The notes beneath the pieces were generated by a model that was given only the letters and a program-made list of their open reading frames with translations, had not been told where the DNA came from and made no database searches. A DNA stretch of 64,000 nt, from positions 62,001-126,000 of the forward strand of contig OZ025751.1 in NCBI GenBank assembly GCA_964019335.1, given 5' to 3'. This DNA comes from Diplonema japonicum. Taxonomy: Eukaryota > Euglenozoa > Diplonemea > Diplonemida > Diplonemidae. Position numbers and translations under genes: made by a program. Shown piece by piece: positions 28,947-38,870 of this stretch (its first letter is position 1; the number at the start of each line of letters is the position of its first letter).

Positions 28947-29006
28947 AGATTCCCAGATTCGAACCGGGGTTTCCAAAACAAGAGGCCTGTGTGGTAACCA
29001 CTTCGG
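28947..29006 (-). repeat. tRNA-like pol III promoter remnant (older SINE head)
   Basis: On the minus strand CACCGAAGTGGT resembles an A box, and CGGTTCGAATCT about 35 nt downstream is a near-perfect B box. It is followed by GGGAATCTCAC and a T-run. The acceptor stem cannot be paired, so it is not a functional tRNA gene. The 3' body extends to about 28710. Confidence 0.6.
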
Positions 29007-29011
29007 TGATT

Positions 29012-29373
29012 TCTTTTCCGTTTTTTTTTTTTTTTTTTTTTTTTTGCTATAAGTGCACTTGTATCGGAAACCCTGGTTCTCCTGCCATAGTGTTCCTTTA
29101 CTGCCCATCCCTACGGGGGACGGTTCTGTTTTTAACTGGTTGCCTAGAGGCCAGTGGTCACTTACGGATCGAGCCGCCTTCTGCGTTATTCCACCGTGGA
29201 AGGATTTGTTGGCCCCGCCCGGAGCCGAATGTTGGCGTTGGAGATGATGTGAGAGGAAGAGATCACGGGTCGACTTCCCGAAAGATACCGAGAGGAGGGA
29301 ATCGATCCCGGGCCTTGGGGATTGGTAGCCGGCCAGACTACCACTAGCCCGAAGGCTAGCCAATCTTTTCCGT
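29012..29373 (-). mobile_element. tRNA-derived SINE (29022-29363) with 10-bp target-site duplication
   Basis: TCTTTTCCGT is present at 29012-29021 and again at 29364-29373 and bounds the insertion exactly. Read on the minus strand, the element begins with a tRNA-like head (GGGCTAGTGGTAGTCTGG as A-box region, GGGATCGATTCCC as B box). It continues through a ~230-bp body including AACGCAGAAGGCGGCTCGAT and ends in a ~25-nt poly(A) tail at 29045-29022. Head, body, A-tail and duplication are the hallmarks of a LINE-mobilised SINE, and the intact duplication indicates a recent insertion. A second, older tRNA-like head lies just beyond it. Confidence 0.85.
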
Positions 29374-29417
29374 GTTTGCGCCCCCAACCCCTTGCTGTGC
29401 AGTGAAAATAGGCAAGC

Positions 29418-29443
29418 GTGAATATAAAGTACTTTATATTCAC
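29418..29443. repeat. Perfect 26-bp palindrome
   Basis: GTGAATATAAAGT is followed directly by its reverse complement, giving 13 bp per arm with no loop. It lies between the nested SINE and the right end of the inverted-repeat element. Confidence 0.9.
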
Positions 29444-29565
29444 TCATAAAGTAATTTTCATTTCTGCCCCTGTTTTCTTCCTAAAACAAGCCTGAAATCT
29501 GCAATGAAAATAAAGTGAAGCGTGAAATATTATATTCACTCCCACCCTTGAAAATCTGACTGGAG

Positions 29566-29599
<34 letters not shown>

Positions 29600-29601
<2 letters not shown>

Positions 29602-30031
29602 ATCTTTCATCAGGATAATAGCCTTCAATTTTTTTCGCCGATCTCGCACAGTCCAGGACTTTGCTGTGGTCGTTGGTCACGGAAAGCTCGAACGCGAATA
29701 TCATCGCCGGTCCCAACGCCGCCAGGAGCCAAAATAATGTAAGAGGAAGGTGTGTCGCTAACTGTCGGACTTTAGACGATTTTTCGTAAAACTTTTCTGT
29801 CCCTCTCGACCGGAGGGAGGTGTGGGGGTTGGGTATGGTCATGATCGTCCCGTTGAGCGAATCCGCTCTCACTTCTACTGGTTCCCCGTATTCCCCGTTC
29901 GATGTAACTATCACCGGTTGCCAATTCCCGCCAAATGTTTTCAGCTCAAGCTTCGCACCGATTTGGCTCCATATTTGATTTTTTTTCGAAGCTTCTTCGC
30001 CGCAACGTTTGAAAACGGTTCGGCGCAGCAT
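29600..30031 (-). CDS. Small single-span membrane protein, unknown (143 aa)
   Basis: The protein begins MLRRTVFKRCGEEASKKNQI, a basic start compatible with mitochondrial targeting. It has a soluble central part and one membrane span at about residues 92-115 (LPLTLFWLLAALGPAMIFAF), then a short tail ending YYPDER. The upstream coding strand reads AATCTAG, GGGGG, a run of A and ATG, the same acceptor-plus-A-leader pattern seen at other genes. The family is not recognised; a small inner-membrane assembly factor is one possibility only. It lies next to the inverted-repeat element, whose right end is 33 bp beyond its stop codon. Confidence 0.65.
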
Positions 30032-30047
30032 TTTTTTTTTTTCCCCC

Positions 30048-30050
30048 CTA
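30048..30050 (-). promoter_or_regulatory. Candidate splice-acceptor TAG with G/A leader
   Basis: TCTAG on the coding strand is followed by GGGGG, about 12 A and the ATG at 30031. Confidence 0.4.
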
Positions 30051-30158
30051 GATTTTTTTTTTTTTTTTTTTTTTTTTTAGAAACATTGTAAAAAAAAGAA
30101 CAAGAAAAAAAAAAAAAACTTTTTTTTTTGATCAAACTGATATGAAAATGATTTAACT

Positions 30159-30569
30159 TCACATCCTCCTTTGTTTCTTTTTCTTTGGTTCTTCGTCCAC
30201 CGCCATGAAGTTGGTCGCTTTTTCGTCGCCGAATGCATCTGAAGCCAAACGTTTTTCCGCCTCCACGCGTTCCTTCTCCAACCTTATCTCCCTGCGCTTC
30301 TTTCCAGCTCCCTTCATTAATCTCTTTACTACATTCTTGCGCTCTCTGTATTTTGCCTTCATCTCCGATCGCTCCTCCTCGGTAAGTATTCTTGGCGCCT
30401 TCTTCCCCAGTTTTCTCCTTGCAACACGCGACATGGGCCTCTCCGTCGGTGTCTCTATGAGTGAGTTGACACAGTTTCTCTTCGACTTGCTCTTTACTAT
30501 TTTGTTCGTCACTTTCGTGCTGTTACTGAATCTCACCAATTTCTTCGGTGCTTCTTCATCAACTTGCAT
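30159..30569 (-). CDS. Small basic protein, possibly nucleolar (136 aa)
   Basis: The ATG at 30569 (MQVDEEAPKKLVRFSNSTK) follows a run of nine A, the usual context here. An upstream in-frame Met (MTKSKERG) and a much longer open extension are low complexity and not adopted. The protein is strongly basic and helical. It has an Arg/Lys-rich middle (SRVARRKLGKKAPRILTEEE, KAKYRERKNVVKRLMKGAGK) and ends KKKKQRRM, which looks like a nuclear or nucleolar localisation signal. The composition resembles ribosome-biogenesis factors, but no family motif is recognisable. It lies 127 bp upstream of the small membrane-protein gene on the same strand. Confidence 0.65.
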   Translation of the reverse strand: MQVDEEAPKKLVRFSNSTKVTNKIVKSKSKRNCVNSLIETPTERPMSRVARRKLGKKAPRILTEEERSEMKAKYRERKNVVKRLMKGAGKKRREIRLEKERVEAEKRLASDAFGDEKATNFMAVDEEPKKKKQRRM

Positions 30570-31363
30570 TTTTTTTTGTTTATTTGTGTGTACAGACCCC
30601 CTTTCTTTGGATTTCGTCATACGAACAAAAAAAGGGGGGGTATGACGAAATAAACAGAAAATTTTGAGGGGGGGGGGTGGGAGAAAAAAAGAAAGAGCGA
30701 GACACACAACGAAAATATAAAAAAAATAAAAAAAAAAACGAAATAAAATAGTAACACACACAGGAGAGATTGTACTGATTTTTTTTTCACTTATTTTTTT
30801 TCTCGCCTTCATAAAAAAAGAGGGGAGGGGGATGGGACAACAAAAAAAAAACCATAAGCACCATGACAACGGGGAATTTTTTTTTGTTTGTATAAATTTG
30901 TCTTTTTTTTTTTCTTCTCTTCTTTCCCTCGTTTCTGTCTCTTTGTTCAGCGCATGGGGGTTTAAAAAAAGGATTATTTTAGGATCTTGTTGCAACGAAG
31001 GGGAAAAAAAAGCTTTGCGGAGATATATTGAAGATACTTTCCAATTTTCTCCTGATGAATAAATTTTCCAAGTCAAGCCAGCTTTCCCGCCTTACACCCC
31101 ATATGGACCCCAATCTTAACACGATCCTAATTTTCTTTTAAAGGCTACAAGATATGTTATAGATCATAGAAACATTTTTTCTTTTTTTTTCCCTTCTTTC
31201 TTTCCCGCAAGAAAACAAAAGAACACAACACAAAACAAATAATTTTCCGAGTTTTTTTTTTTTCTTCATTTTTCTTCTTTTTTTTTTTTGCAGGAGACAC
31301 GTCTGGAAGGAATTCAAAAAAAATAAAAATAAAAAAAATAGCACACTTCTTTTTTTTTTTTTT
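30570..31363. other. Low-complexity intergenic DNA
   Basis: Mostly homopolymers. A short normal-complexity patch at about 31055-31140 may be a UTR. No gene seen. Confidence 0.6.
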
Positions 31364-31938
31364 TTTTATTTCACTCTTCGTCATTTTCTTCACTCACTAG
31401 GGGCCTCATTATTTAACGCGAAATGGCCATTATTTAACGCGAAATCGCCATTATTTAACTAGTTAAATAATGAGATTTTGCAGTTAAATAATGGCCCTTC
31501 AGAGTGAAATAATGGCCCTTCAGAGTGGAAAAATGAGTCTCGCCGTGGAAAAAATGCACCCAACCCCTTGAAAAAATTTTTTGGGGTGGGCGTATTTTGA
31601 CTATTTTTGGCCATCTGAGGCCATTCCAGCCCTTAAAAGTGGGAATAAGTGCCTTACTTCCCCTTTAAATGCCACGGCGAAATAGCAACCCCATATTACC
31701 TTAGGAAACTCCCCAAAAAGGCTGACCTGCGTGAAAAAAAACAGCAGTGAAAGCAGTGAAGAGTGAGTGACTCAAATGACGAAGAGTGAAATAAAACGAC
31801 TTACTTGCCGCCAAATGAGCCATTATTTAACTCTCGTTACCCGTTTTTTTGCACTCGGGCCCTGCGGGCCCTCGTGCAAAAAATTCGGGAACTCGAGTTA
31901 AATAATGACTCATAATTTGTTAGCAATAAATAGTTATT
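31364..31938. mobile_element. Inverted-repeat element C with external hairpin cassette
   Basis: The 35-bp termini at 31364-31398 and 31761-31795 differ at 3 of 35 positions; both contain TTTTATTTCACTCTTCGTCA. The interior holds repeated ATTATTTAAC and GTTAAATAATG motifs in both orientations around a central TAACTAGTTA. Just outside the right repeat (31796-31938) is a hairpin cassette: the left flank ACTTACTTGCCGCCAA, a stem (about 31812-31833 with 31894-31916), an inner GC-rich hairpin CACTCGGGCCCTGCGGGCCC, and the right flank GTTAGCAATAAATAGTTATT. A decayed relative is at 21518-21758. No protein is encoded. Confidence 0.82.
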
Positions 31939-32173
31939 TTTTCAATACCATTTTGTTATTCTCTTTTTTTTTTTTTTTTTTAATTCTTCTTTTTTCTTCT
32001 CCCTTTCCTCTTGTCTGTTTTCTTTTCTTTTAACTTAACCGACGCAAAGCTACATTGCGTTGTGGAAAAAAAAACGAAAAAATAAAGGAAAATGGGGGGG
32101 AAAAAAAAAAGAGACATAAAAAGGGGGCGGAAAGAGCAAGCTGATTGCTCTTTTTTATTTGGTGCAAGTCGGG

Positions 32174-32221
<48 letters not shown>

Positions 32222-32586
32222 TTCCGGCTTATGTGCAAACTCGCTCCAGAAACCGGTGAACCAAAAAAAAATAAAAAAAGAAACGTTTTTTGTCCATTCT
32301 GGTTAAAAATACAATAAATCAAAAAGGGGCACTTCCTTCCTTTTTTTTATTTTGCTGAATAGGTCATTTTTGATCCAAAAAGCTCAAGAGGAAAAAGGAA
32401 AAGAAAAAAGGAAAACACAGAAAAAAAAATAGAAAAGCCTGTCACCGAAGAAAAAAAAAAAAGAAAAAAAAAAAAATAGATACAGAGAAATCCACGGTCA
32501 GTGGTTCCCAAGCTAAAGCAACGGCCAAAAAAAAAATTAAAAAAAAAACTGTGGTTAAGGACAGTTTTAAGTCTGAACGAACGGGG

Positions 32587-32636
<50 letters not shown>

Positions 32637-33317
32637 CAAACTTGTTTTTTCTTTTCTTTCTTGTAAAAAAAAGAAAAGTCCCGAAAAAAAACAATTTTTT
32701 TCCCGTAAATGAAAGGAAAAAAGGAAAAAAAAAAAAAAACTAACCTCAAACAAATGGGGGTAATAGATACCAAAAAATCGAATTTTTTTTTTTTTGCCAA
32801 AAGAAATCGACCAGACTCAAACCTTTTGTTTCAAAACGTAAACAAAAAAAAAGGGGGGGAGGAGGGGGGGAAGAGTGAAACAAAAAAAATTGAATAAACG
32901 AAAGACGAAAAAGAGGGAACAGGGGAGAAAACCAAACAAAGGAGCACTTTCTTTTTTTTTTAAAAAAAAAAGAGGAATTTTTTCCCTTTTCTTTTTTCCT
33001 TCTTTTTTTAGCACAGCAAACGCGCCGCATATTGAAACTAAAATATGACCGAATGAGTTTTCCTCCCTACTTTAGTCCTCCCAGCATTTTGTTAAAATAA
33101 CACGGGTTTGCGAGGGTTACATTGATATCAATGCAGCATGTTTTTGCTATGTTTTTATATTGAAAATAAAAAAAAATATTCTACACACCATTATCCCCAT
33201 TAAAAAAACTTTTTTTTCCCTCTTGTTTCATCACACCCCCCCTTCCCCCGCCACCCTCCTCCCCCCATCTACCTACCCTACCTCACCTTGTAATAAAATA
33301 AAATAAAAAAAAAAAAA
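31939..33317. other. Low-complexity intergenic DNA, including a ~50-nt poly(A) run
   Basis: Contains very long A-runs (about 32177-32218 and 32587-32634). One ordinary-complexity patch at 33010-33150 includes the palindrome CATTGATATCAATG near 33120. No gene is supported. Confidence 0.65.
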
Positions 33318-33366
33318 TCACGAACTCGAAACCTGTAAAAAAAAAAATTTTTTTTTCTCCCGAAAT

Positions 33367-33397
<31 letters not shown>

Positions 33398-34735
33398 CTT
33401 AGCACCATTGAGACCCCTCTTTTTAATGAAGAGTTTGTTCGTTCCGGGTTTGCGAGACACCACGTATTTCTTGCTTTTTTTCTGCGAGGCTTTCTTCTTC
33501 TTCGGTGCGCCGTCCTCCTCAAATTCCGCCGTTCTCATGTCAACTGTCACAGATTCCTGCGGCGGGCTGGGAACACCCGGTTCACCAAGCAGCTCACCAC
33601 GAACTTTTGCAATAGTCTCATCCAACGAAGGCGCTGTGTAAATTACGTCAGATCCGGTATCGGTGGAAATCTCAGAGCCCCATTTGAACAAATCTTCGGT
33701 CTCTCCAAACTGGATGGACCGATACAAGGAGTACAAGCTTTCAACATTCTCAATGCTGTCGTATTTTACTATTTCGTTGTTGTAATTGATGTCCTTGACA
33801 CCCATGAGGACAACCGCGGTACCACATCCGGCAACTTCGTCGAAAGAGTTGAGCTCGGAGACCTCAACCGGACGGTGTTCCACGTCATACCCCATTCGTG
33901 GTGCGAGCTGCATCAACATCTTGTTTGTACAAGACATCAAAATGGTATCGCTCTTTGGTGTAATGTATTTTTTACGCCCGTCTTTTTCTTTCTTGATCCC
34001 GATGAAGTTGCTCACACTGAACTCTTCAATGTATTTTTTTTCCTTCGCATCTAGATACAGAACAGTGGGGTACCCTTCCGCCCGAGCTTTGATAGACGGA
34101 AGTATGTCCGCACCGTAATTTCCAGAAACCTTCACGTTTCCAACACCAAGCGGAGCGGATCGATCCGCATCCATAACAATTTTAACAGATACCGGTGCAA
34201 GGCCTCCTTTGTAATACGACGACACCGGGATGGCAAGTACCGCGAAGGTGTATTCCGGAGCAGGTTGCAATCCAAGCTGCGGGCCGTGTCCGAACAGAAT
34301 CGGTCGAAGGTACATCGACCCGCCACTTCCGTACGGTGGGAGGAAATCGAGGTTTTCTGTTACCACACGGTCGCAGGCTTCTATGAACATTTCGTGGGGG
34401 ACCTCAGGGATCAGCATTCTTCGAGCGCCTTCTTGCATCCTGCTCACATTCCCGTCTAGATTCCATAACCGGGTCTTCCCGTCTGCGCAGTGATGTGCCT
34501 TTGTCCCTTCAAACAGGCCTTGTCCGTAGTGGATGGCGCTGCTCATAACATGTACCTTGAAGTACGGGTCTTTTTCAAAGACGCCGGCGTCCCATGACCC
34601 GTGTTTCCACGTGTACTTCACGAAGCCGTGTGTGGGCCGGAAATCGAACCCGAGGTTGGGCCAGTCTAGGGCGGCGCCCCCGATTTTTTGGGAGGGAGCG
34701 GGTTTCGTTGTACACCATCGCCTGGCGATCTTCAT
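33318..34735 (-). CDS. Branched-chain amino acid aminotransferase (BCAT), two exons (450 aa)
   Basis: This is a PLP-dependent fold type IV enzyme that interconverts Leu, Ile and Val with their 2-oxo acids. Signatures: SSAIHYGQGLFEG, RMQEGARRM, YLRPILFGHG, the PLP-lysine region GNVKVSGNYG and the phosphate-binding EFSVSNFIG. The leader MKIARRWCTTKPAPSQ suggests mitochondrial import. A Lys-rich extension (residues ~410-445, KKKKASQKKSKK) follows the catalytic domain and is unusual. The continuous frame runs into a Phe tract, so I place a 65-nt intron at 33333-33397 (GTATTT...ACAG). Exon 1 is 33398-34735 and exon 2 is 33318-33332, ending VSSS then stop. The splice is inferred from the donor, acceptor and homopolymer filling. 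The enzyme call is very secure. Confidence 0.9.
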
Positions 34736-34907
34736 TTTTTTTTTTTTTTGCTTTTTTTTTTTTTTTTTTTTTTTGTGAAGGAAAAAAAATTCGCTATGAT
34801 AGGAACGAAGTGGTTAGCAACGGTCCGCCGGTCCGTAAAAAAAAAAAAAAAAAAAAAAAAAAATGCGGTAGAAGGCCTAATAGTGTGAAAAGGAAACGAG
34901 TGTCATA

Positions 34908-35693
34908 TCAGCCAGCAGGGTGTTGTGTTCGTACCTCCTCCCTGCCGATGTCTCCGAGACCGGGGTGCCACATGTCCACGATTAAGGTCAGCCTTTCTCC
35001 GTTTCGCTGTTCGACGCCGTGCGAGTAGGAATCGTCGAAAATAAACCACGAGCCGGGGTTCTGCTGCACCGGGTCGTTGTTCACGAGGAAAGTTGTTTCC
35101 TCATTGGGCGGGGTGAGGGGCAACTGTGCCCTGAGACGAGCGTTTGTGGGACCGTGATGCACAGGGATGGTGCTGTTCGGAGAGATTCTCGATACGAAAA
35201 CATTGAAGAAGCACGTGCCTGTCATGAGGTCCATCTTTTGCAGAGTTTTCCAGGTGTAAGGAAGCTTTCTTATCGCATTCTGAGACACCACCCCTTGGTT
35301 CACTAGAAACACACGTTTCCACCCATTTTCATCTACCACGAGCTCGTTTTCCCCCTCCAAGAATTTTTGGACTTCTATAAGAACCTTCTCCCCGATGATT
35401 TTCGTTTTTTCATTGTAGTACAGACCGGCGGCGTCCCAAACCGGGCAGCCTTCCAAGCCTTCGACAAAGTGCATTTCCGGTTTTCGACCGTCGTTTATGT
35501 GAGCTACCTCAGGCCTGGGGTGTTTTTGGCCATCCTTCCCACATCTCACACACCCCGGGTTTGTGCAGATTTTGCTCATTTTTTTCTTATCCCGCTGCTT
35601 CTTGCGGACTTCACCGTAAATTGTCCCAAGGGCCACACACAGCAGGATCAGCCACCCTAGCAGGGACGCCGCCTGGTCTTCAGTTTCAATCAT
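34908..35693 (-). CDS. Aspartyl/asparaginyl beta-hydroxylase-like dioxygenase, membrane-anchored (261 aa)
   Basis: An N-terminal span (residues ~10-27, LLGWLILLCVALGTIYG) is followed by a Cys motif CTNPGCVRCGKDG (about residues 42-54) and then the hydroxylase domain. Diagnostic parts are VHHGPTNARLRAQLPL (iron His and 2-oxoglutarate Arg region) and FDDSYSHGVEQRNGERLTL, then VDMWHPGLGD, which match the Asp/Asn hydroxylase family including animal ASPH. The two expected His ligands are present. The likely activity is 2-oxoglutarate/Fe(II)-dependent hydroxylation of a protein or lipid in the secretory pathway. The frame extends upstream through a Phe tract; the ATG at 35693 (MIETEDQAAS) is chosen as the first after it. 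It lies 172 bp from the BCAT start. Confidence 0.88.
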   Translation of the reverse strand: MIETEDQAASLLGWLILLCVALGTIYGEVRKKQRDKKKMSKICTNPGCVRCGKDGQKHPRPEVAHINDGRKPEMHFVEGLEGCPVWDAAGLYYNEKTKIIGEKVLIEVQKFLEGENELVVDENGWKRVFLVNQGVVSQNAIRKLPYTWKTLQKMDLMTGTCFFNVFVSRISPNSTIPVHHGPTNARLRAQLPLTPPNEETTFLVNNDPVQQNPGSWFIFDDSYSHGVEQRNGERLTLIVDMWHPGLGDIGREEVRTQHPAG

Positions 35694-36404
35694 TGGAGGA
35701 AAAAGAAAAAAAAAAAAAAAGAAAAAGGAAGAAAAAAAGATCACTTTGGGAAAAGGAAGCTCCCGATGGGGAGTCCCAAAGACGCAAGAAGAAAAAAAAA
35801 GGAAGAATACAGAATACTAAAAGAAGATTGTAATTTGTAATAAACATAAAGAAGGGGGAGGAGGAGGAGGGGGGATACATAGAAAAAAAAGGAGGGCGGG
35901 AGGGGGGGGTAAAAAAGTGATTAAAGTGAGAGATAGATGCGAAAATAAAAAACTGGGGGGGGGGAAAGAACGAACAAACATATTTTCGATAAATCTTTTT
36001 ATTTTCCTTTTCTCACGTTTTTTTTTTTTTTAAATACCACCCCTTCCCCTTTCTTTACCTCTCATCCTTTCGACAGACCCTTTCCCTCGTTTTTGAATAA
36101 AACGAGTTCCAAAAGAGAAGCAAGCAGAAGAAAAAAAAAAGCAAAAGCTGGGGGGAAGGGGAATGGGCGAAGAAGAAAAGAAAAAGAATAAAAACTAGAC
36201 ATTTAGGGGGGTGCGTTGTCGCACTCACCTACAGCTAAAAAGAAAAGAATACAAAAAAAAAAACTTTTCAGTGTAACCCTTTTAGAAAACCTCCTTCTTC
36301 CCCCCTTCAACTTCTTTTTCAAAAGAAAAAAGAAAAAAAACCTCTCTATTTTTTTTTTTCTAACAAATTTTTTTTAAAGAACAAAAGAAAAAAAAAAAAG
36401 AAAA
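35694..36404. other. Homopolymer-rich intergenic DNA
   Basis: A- and G-rich runs with short T-runs. No convincing coding or RNA feature. Confidence 0.65.
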
Positions 36405-36838
36405 CTACAACACATGGTCGTCCTCATCTTCCTGCTGGGCTCGATGCTGACTCGTCAGCGCTTGGTCTTCGTGGTCCAGTTCTTCGACCGTTACATCTGA
36501 ATCACTCCGCTGGCCGAGTATAATTAGAACAACGGAGATGAGAAACAGAGCAAGAGTGGGAAGCAATGCACTCAACTGTTTTTTTTTTTTTTTTTTTTTT
36601 TTTTTTTCTTTTTTTCTTCCATACCGAAACCGACTTACTGTCAACAGGTGTAAACTCCACTGTAAGGTCACTCGTTTCAACCCATTCAGCAGTCTTTTAA
36701 AAATAAAAAAATTTTTTTTTTCTTCCTTCTCCCCATACCTCTCCAGCAGCCAACGCATCAGTAGCGTAAGTTGGCCTCACACTGACATAATTTATATCCG
36801 ACAAAAGCTCCAATTTCACAAGCTTAACTTTAACAGCT

Positions 36839-36878
<40 letters not shown>

Positions 36879-38870
36879 CCTCTCAAACCTGCGGTATGCT
36901 TCTTCACAACACGCATTGCACTGAGGTCAGGGTTCTCCACTCTGACATACATGAAATCCTGATCGGAAAACCCGGCATCGGCAACAATCCTGGGAAAAAA
37001 GAAAGAAAAAAAATTTTTTTTTCCCCTACTTTTTCCTCCCCCTCCCCTCATCATACTTAAACTCCCCCTGCGTCATTGCAGTGGCAGTGTTGAAGGTGTA
37101 AGCAAGCCCGTTGCTGTACCAACCTGGGTTTCCCTTTGTCATCACCTTGTCAGAACAGATAGTACAGCCCGGTTTGAAATCATCTGTGACGGTAGTTCCA
37201 TCCGCTGAAAATTTCGGGACTTGAATAGTGGTGAATTTTGAGGTTTTTTGAGCGTCAACATTCAACACGTTCTGCGGCTGCACCGCTGTTCTAATTGTTG
37301 CGGTGCCGGTGTTTCTTAAAATTGTTTTGACCGTAACCTGCTTAGAGGTGTAGGTGATCTCCCTTGTCAGCTCGTAAGAATATTCCGGAGACACGGAATC
37401 TTCGGCTTCCATGACAAGTTTTTCCGCCGTCTGCTCTGTAACATTCCAAACTAACGGTGTTTCGATTCGATAAGGGTAGGCTGGGTCATAATCCGCAGCC
37501 CCCGCCGGTTTTGTAAGTTTCCCCACTCCGATTTTCAAAAACGATTGTCCAGAAGGTGTAGCATCCCATCCTAGAACACCGTTGGTCACGGGTGTTCCGG
37601 AATCTGAAACGGTTAGACCAGAACAGGTAGCCGATGCTTCCCCGCACCCCCATTCGTATGCAAATCCCAACGGTGCGCTCCCGTACGGATTCCACGTTGA
37701 TGGAGTTGGTTTGGACAATGTGTGCGGCCATCTTGCTAAATTGTCCTTATCCGTGGTCCGTGAAGTAATAGCAGCGATGACAAGCCATTCGTAACGAGAA
37801 CCTCTGTAGACACCATTTACCCTAGACGGAGTGAAAACCGTGACATTCCCCAAACCGTCCGTGAGGGGTTCCGCTGCAAACTCTTTCAGATAACAGTTTT
37901 CCTGGCCGGTTTTCACGCTCGAAAAATTACCAATTGGTGTCCATGCGTTCACGGTGTCCATTGCCGTGAACCCGCCGTAGCAAGCCGGGAACGTGTTGAG
38001 AAGGGGAAGGAGGTTGTTTTCCGCGATTTTACAATCGGCGGCGAGGCCGACACACGACCCGATCGTCGTTCTCCCCACTCCTAAAATATTCGTTACCGAT
38101 GTATAATGAGCTTCTGTACCTCCTTCAAAACAAATACACGTTCTTGGTAGCGTTGTAGAACAAGAGGCATTACAGCTTCCTGCGGTTTTGTTAAACCCGT
38201 CCCGTCCGGGGTATGCGATGGTTCCGTATTTAACAGTGAAATAGTCAACGGCGGGAGACAGTGTTGGCAATGCTGTGAACAAGGGCTGCCCGGTGATGAG
38301 ATCGCTGTCTTGAAGTGTTAATGCAATCGATGATGGGGGAAGGGTTTGCCTCAACAAATTTAAAAGACTGTTGAGGTTTGCCGTTGCTGTTTGCAATAGA
38401 GCCTGTGAAGACCATGGCTGGTTCTGTTCTGATAATGTCTCGTCTGGGTTGACGCTTGGTACAAACAGAATGTCTATCCCATCGTACCAGTTTCCTAGAG
38501 TGCTTGCAATGCTCTCTGCGAGGATGTTGATGTTGACCGGTGCTAGGCATTGTGTCCATTTTGAACCGGTTTTTTCAGTACCCACTCGGACTACAACCGA
38601 GACTCCCGCATCGCGAAGTACCTTGAGTTTCAACCCATTTTTGTCAAGGCACACCTCAGCGGGCTTGGTAACACTGCAGTCCGGGTTAATTTCCATTGAT
38701 TTAATCAACAAGTGACTGTACTTATCAATGATCTCTGCTTGATTCCACAGAATTTTGCACTCAGCAGCATCGTCGACTTCCATCACCATTTTGTTCGCCA
38801 TTGGTTGCGCAGTCGACATCACCACCACCAATGACATCACTGCAAAATTCTTGATAACACCACGATACAT
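36405..38870 (-). CDS. Five-exon type I membrane glycoprotein, possibly GH18-fold (750 aa)
   Basis: Exons: 37057-38870, 36889-36989, 36739-36836, 36625-36693 and 36405-36575; introns are 67, 52, 45 and 49 nt with donors GTATGA, GTTTGA, GTATGG and GTATGG. The joined frame has 751 codons. A signal peptide (AVMSLVVVMSTAQP) leads to a large ectodomain with many N-x-S/T sites and paired cysteines. Near residues 130-140, TLGNWYDGIDILFVPS resembles the substrate strand of family 18 glycosidases, but the DxxDxDxE motif is not intact, so activity is doubtful. The last exon encodes a span (LPTLALFLISVVLIIL, residues ~698-714) and an acidic ~35-residue tail. Function unknown; surface-exposed by inference. 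Exons downstream of the first are too short to stand out individually. Confidence 0.82.

Larger units (their letters stand above)
28669..29567. mobile_element. ~900-bp inverted-repeat element carrying tRNA-like sequence and a nested SINE
   Basis: The termini at 28669-28695 and 29541-29567 are imperfect inverted repeats sharing CAGTCAGATTT and AAGGGTGGG. Inside are a tRNA-like segment (28947-29006), a complete nested SINE (29022-29363) and a perfect 26-bp palindrome at 29418-29443. On the minus strand a frame of 244 codons crosses both SINE-like parts (28713-29447). Its composition changes abruptly at the poly(A) tail, so I do not call it a gene. No transposase is visible. Confidence 0.7.

Noticed and set aside
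28947-29006. tRNA gene
   Set aside because: A and B boxes and a T-arm are recognisable, but no acceptor stem can be formed with the upstream bases, so it is a SINE-type remnant.
28713-29447. 244-codon minus-strand frame
   Set aside because: It crosses two tRNA-like heads, a poly(A) tail and the target-site duplication of a SINE. The open frame is incidental to repeat sequence.
30570-31076. Upstream extension of the small basic protein (305 aa form)
   Set aside because: The added part is low-complexity and contains the homopolymer flanks typical of intergenic DNA here; the ATG at 30569 has the usual A-run context.
33278-33397. Phe-rich C terminus of BCAT by straight read-through
   Set aside because: The residues come from T-runs between a GTAT donor and an ACAG acceptor; splicing gives a short clean end.
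36830-37054. Separate small gene at 36830-37054
   Set aside because: It is exon 2 of the type I membrane protein plus flanking introns, shown by the open joined frame.
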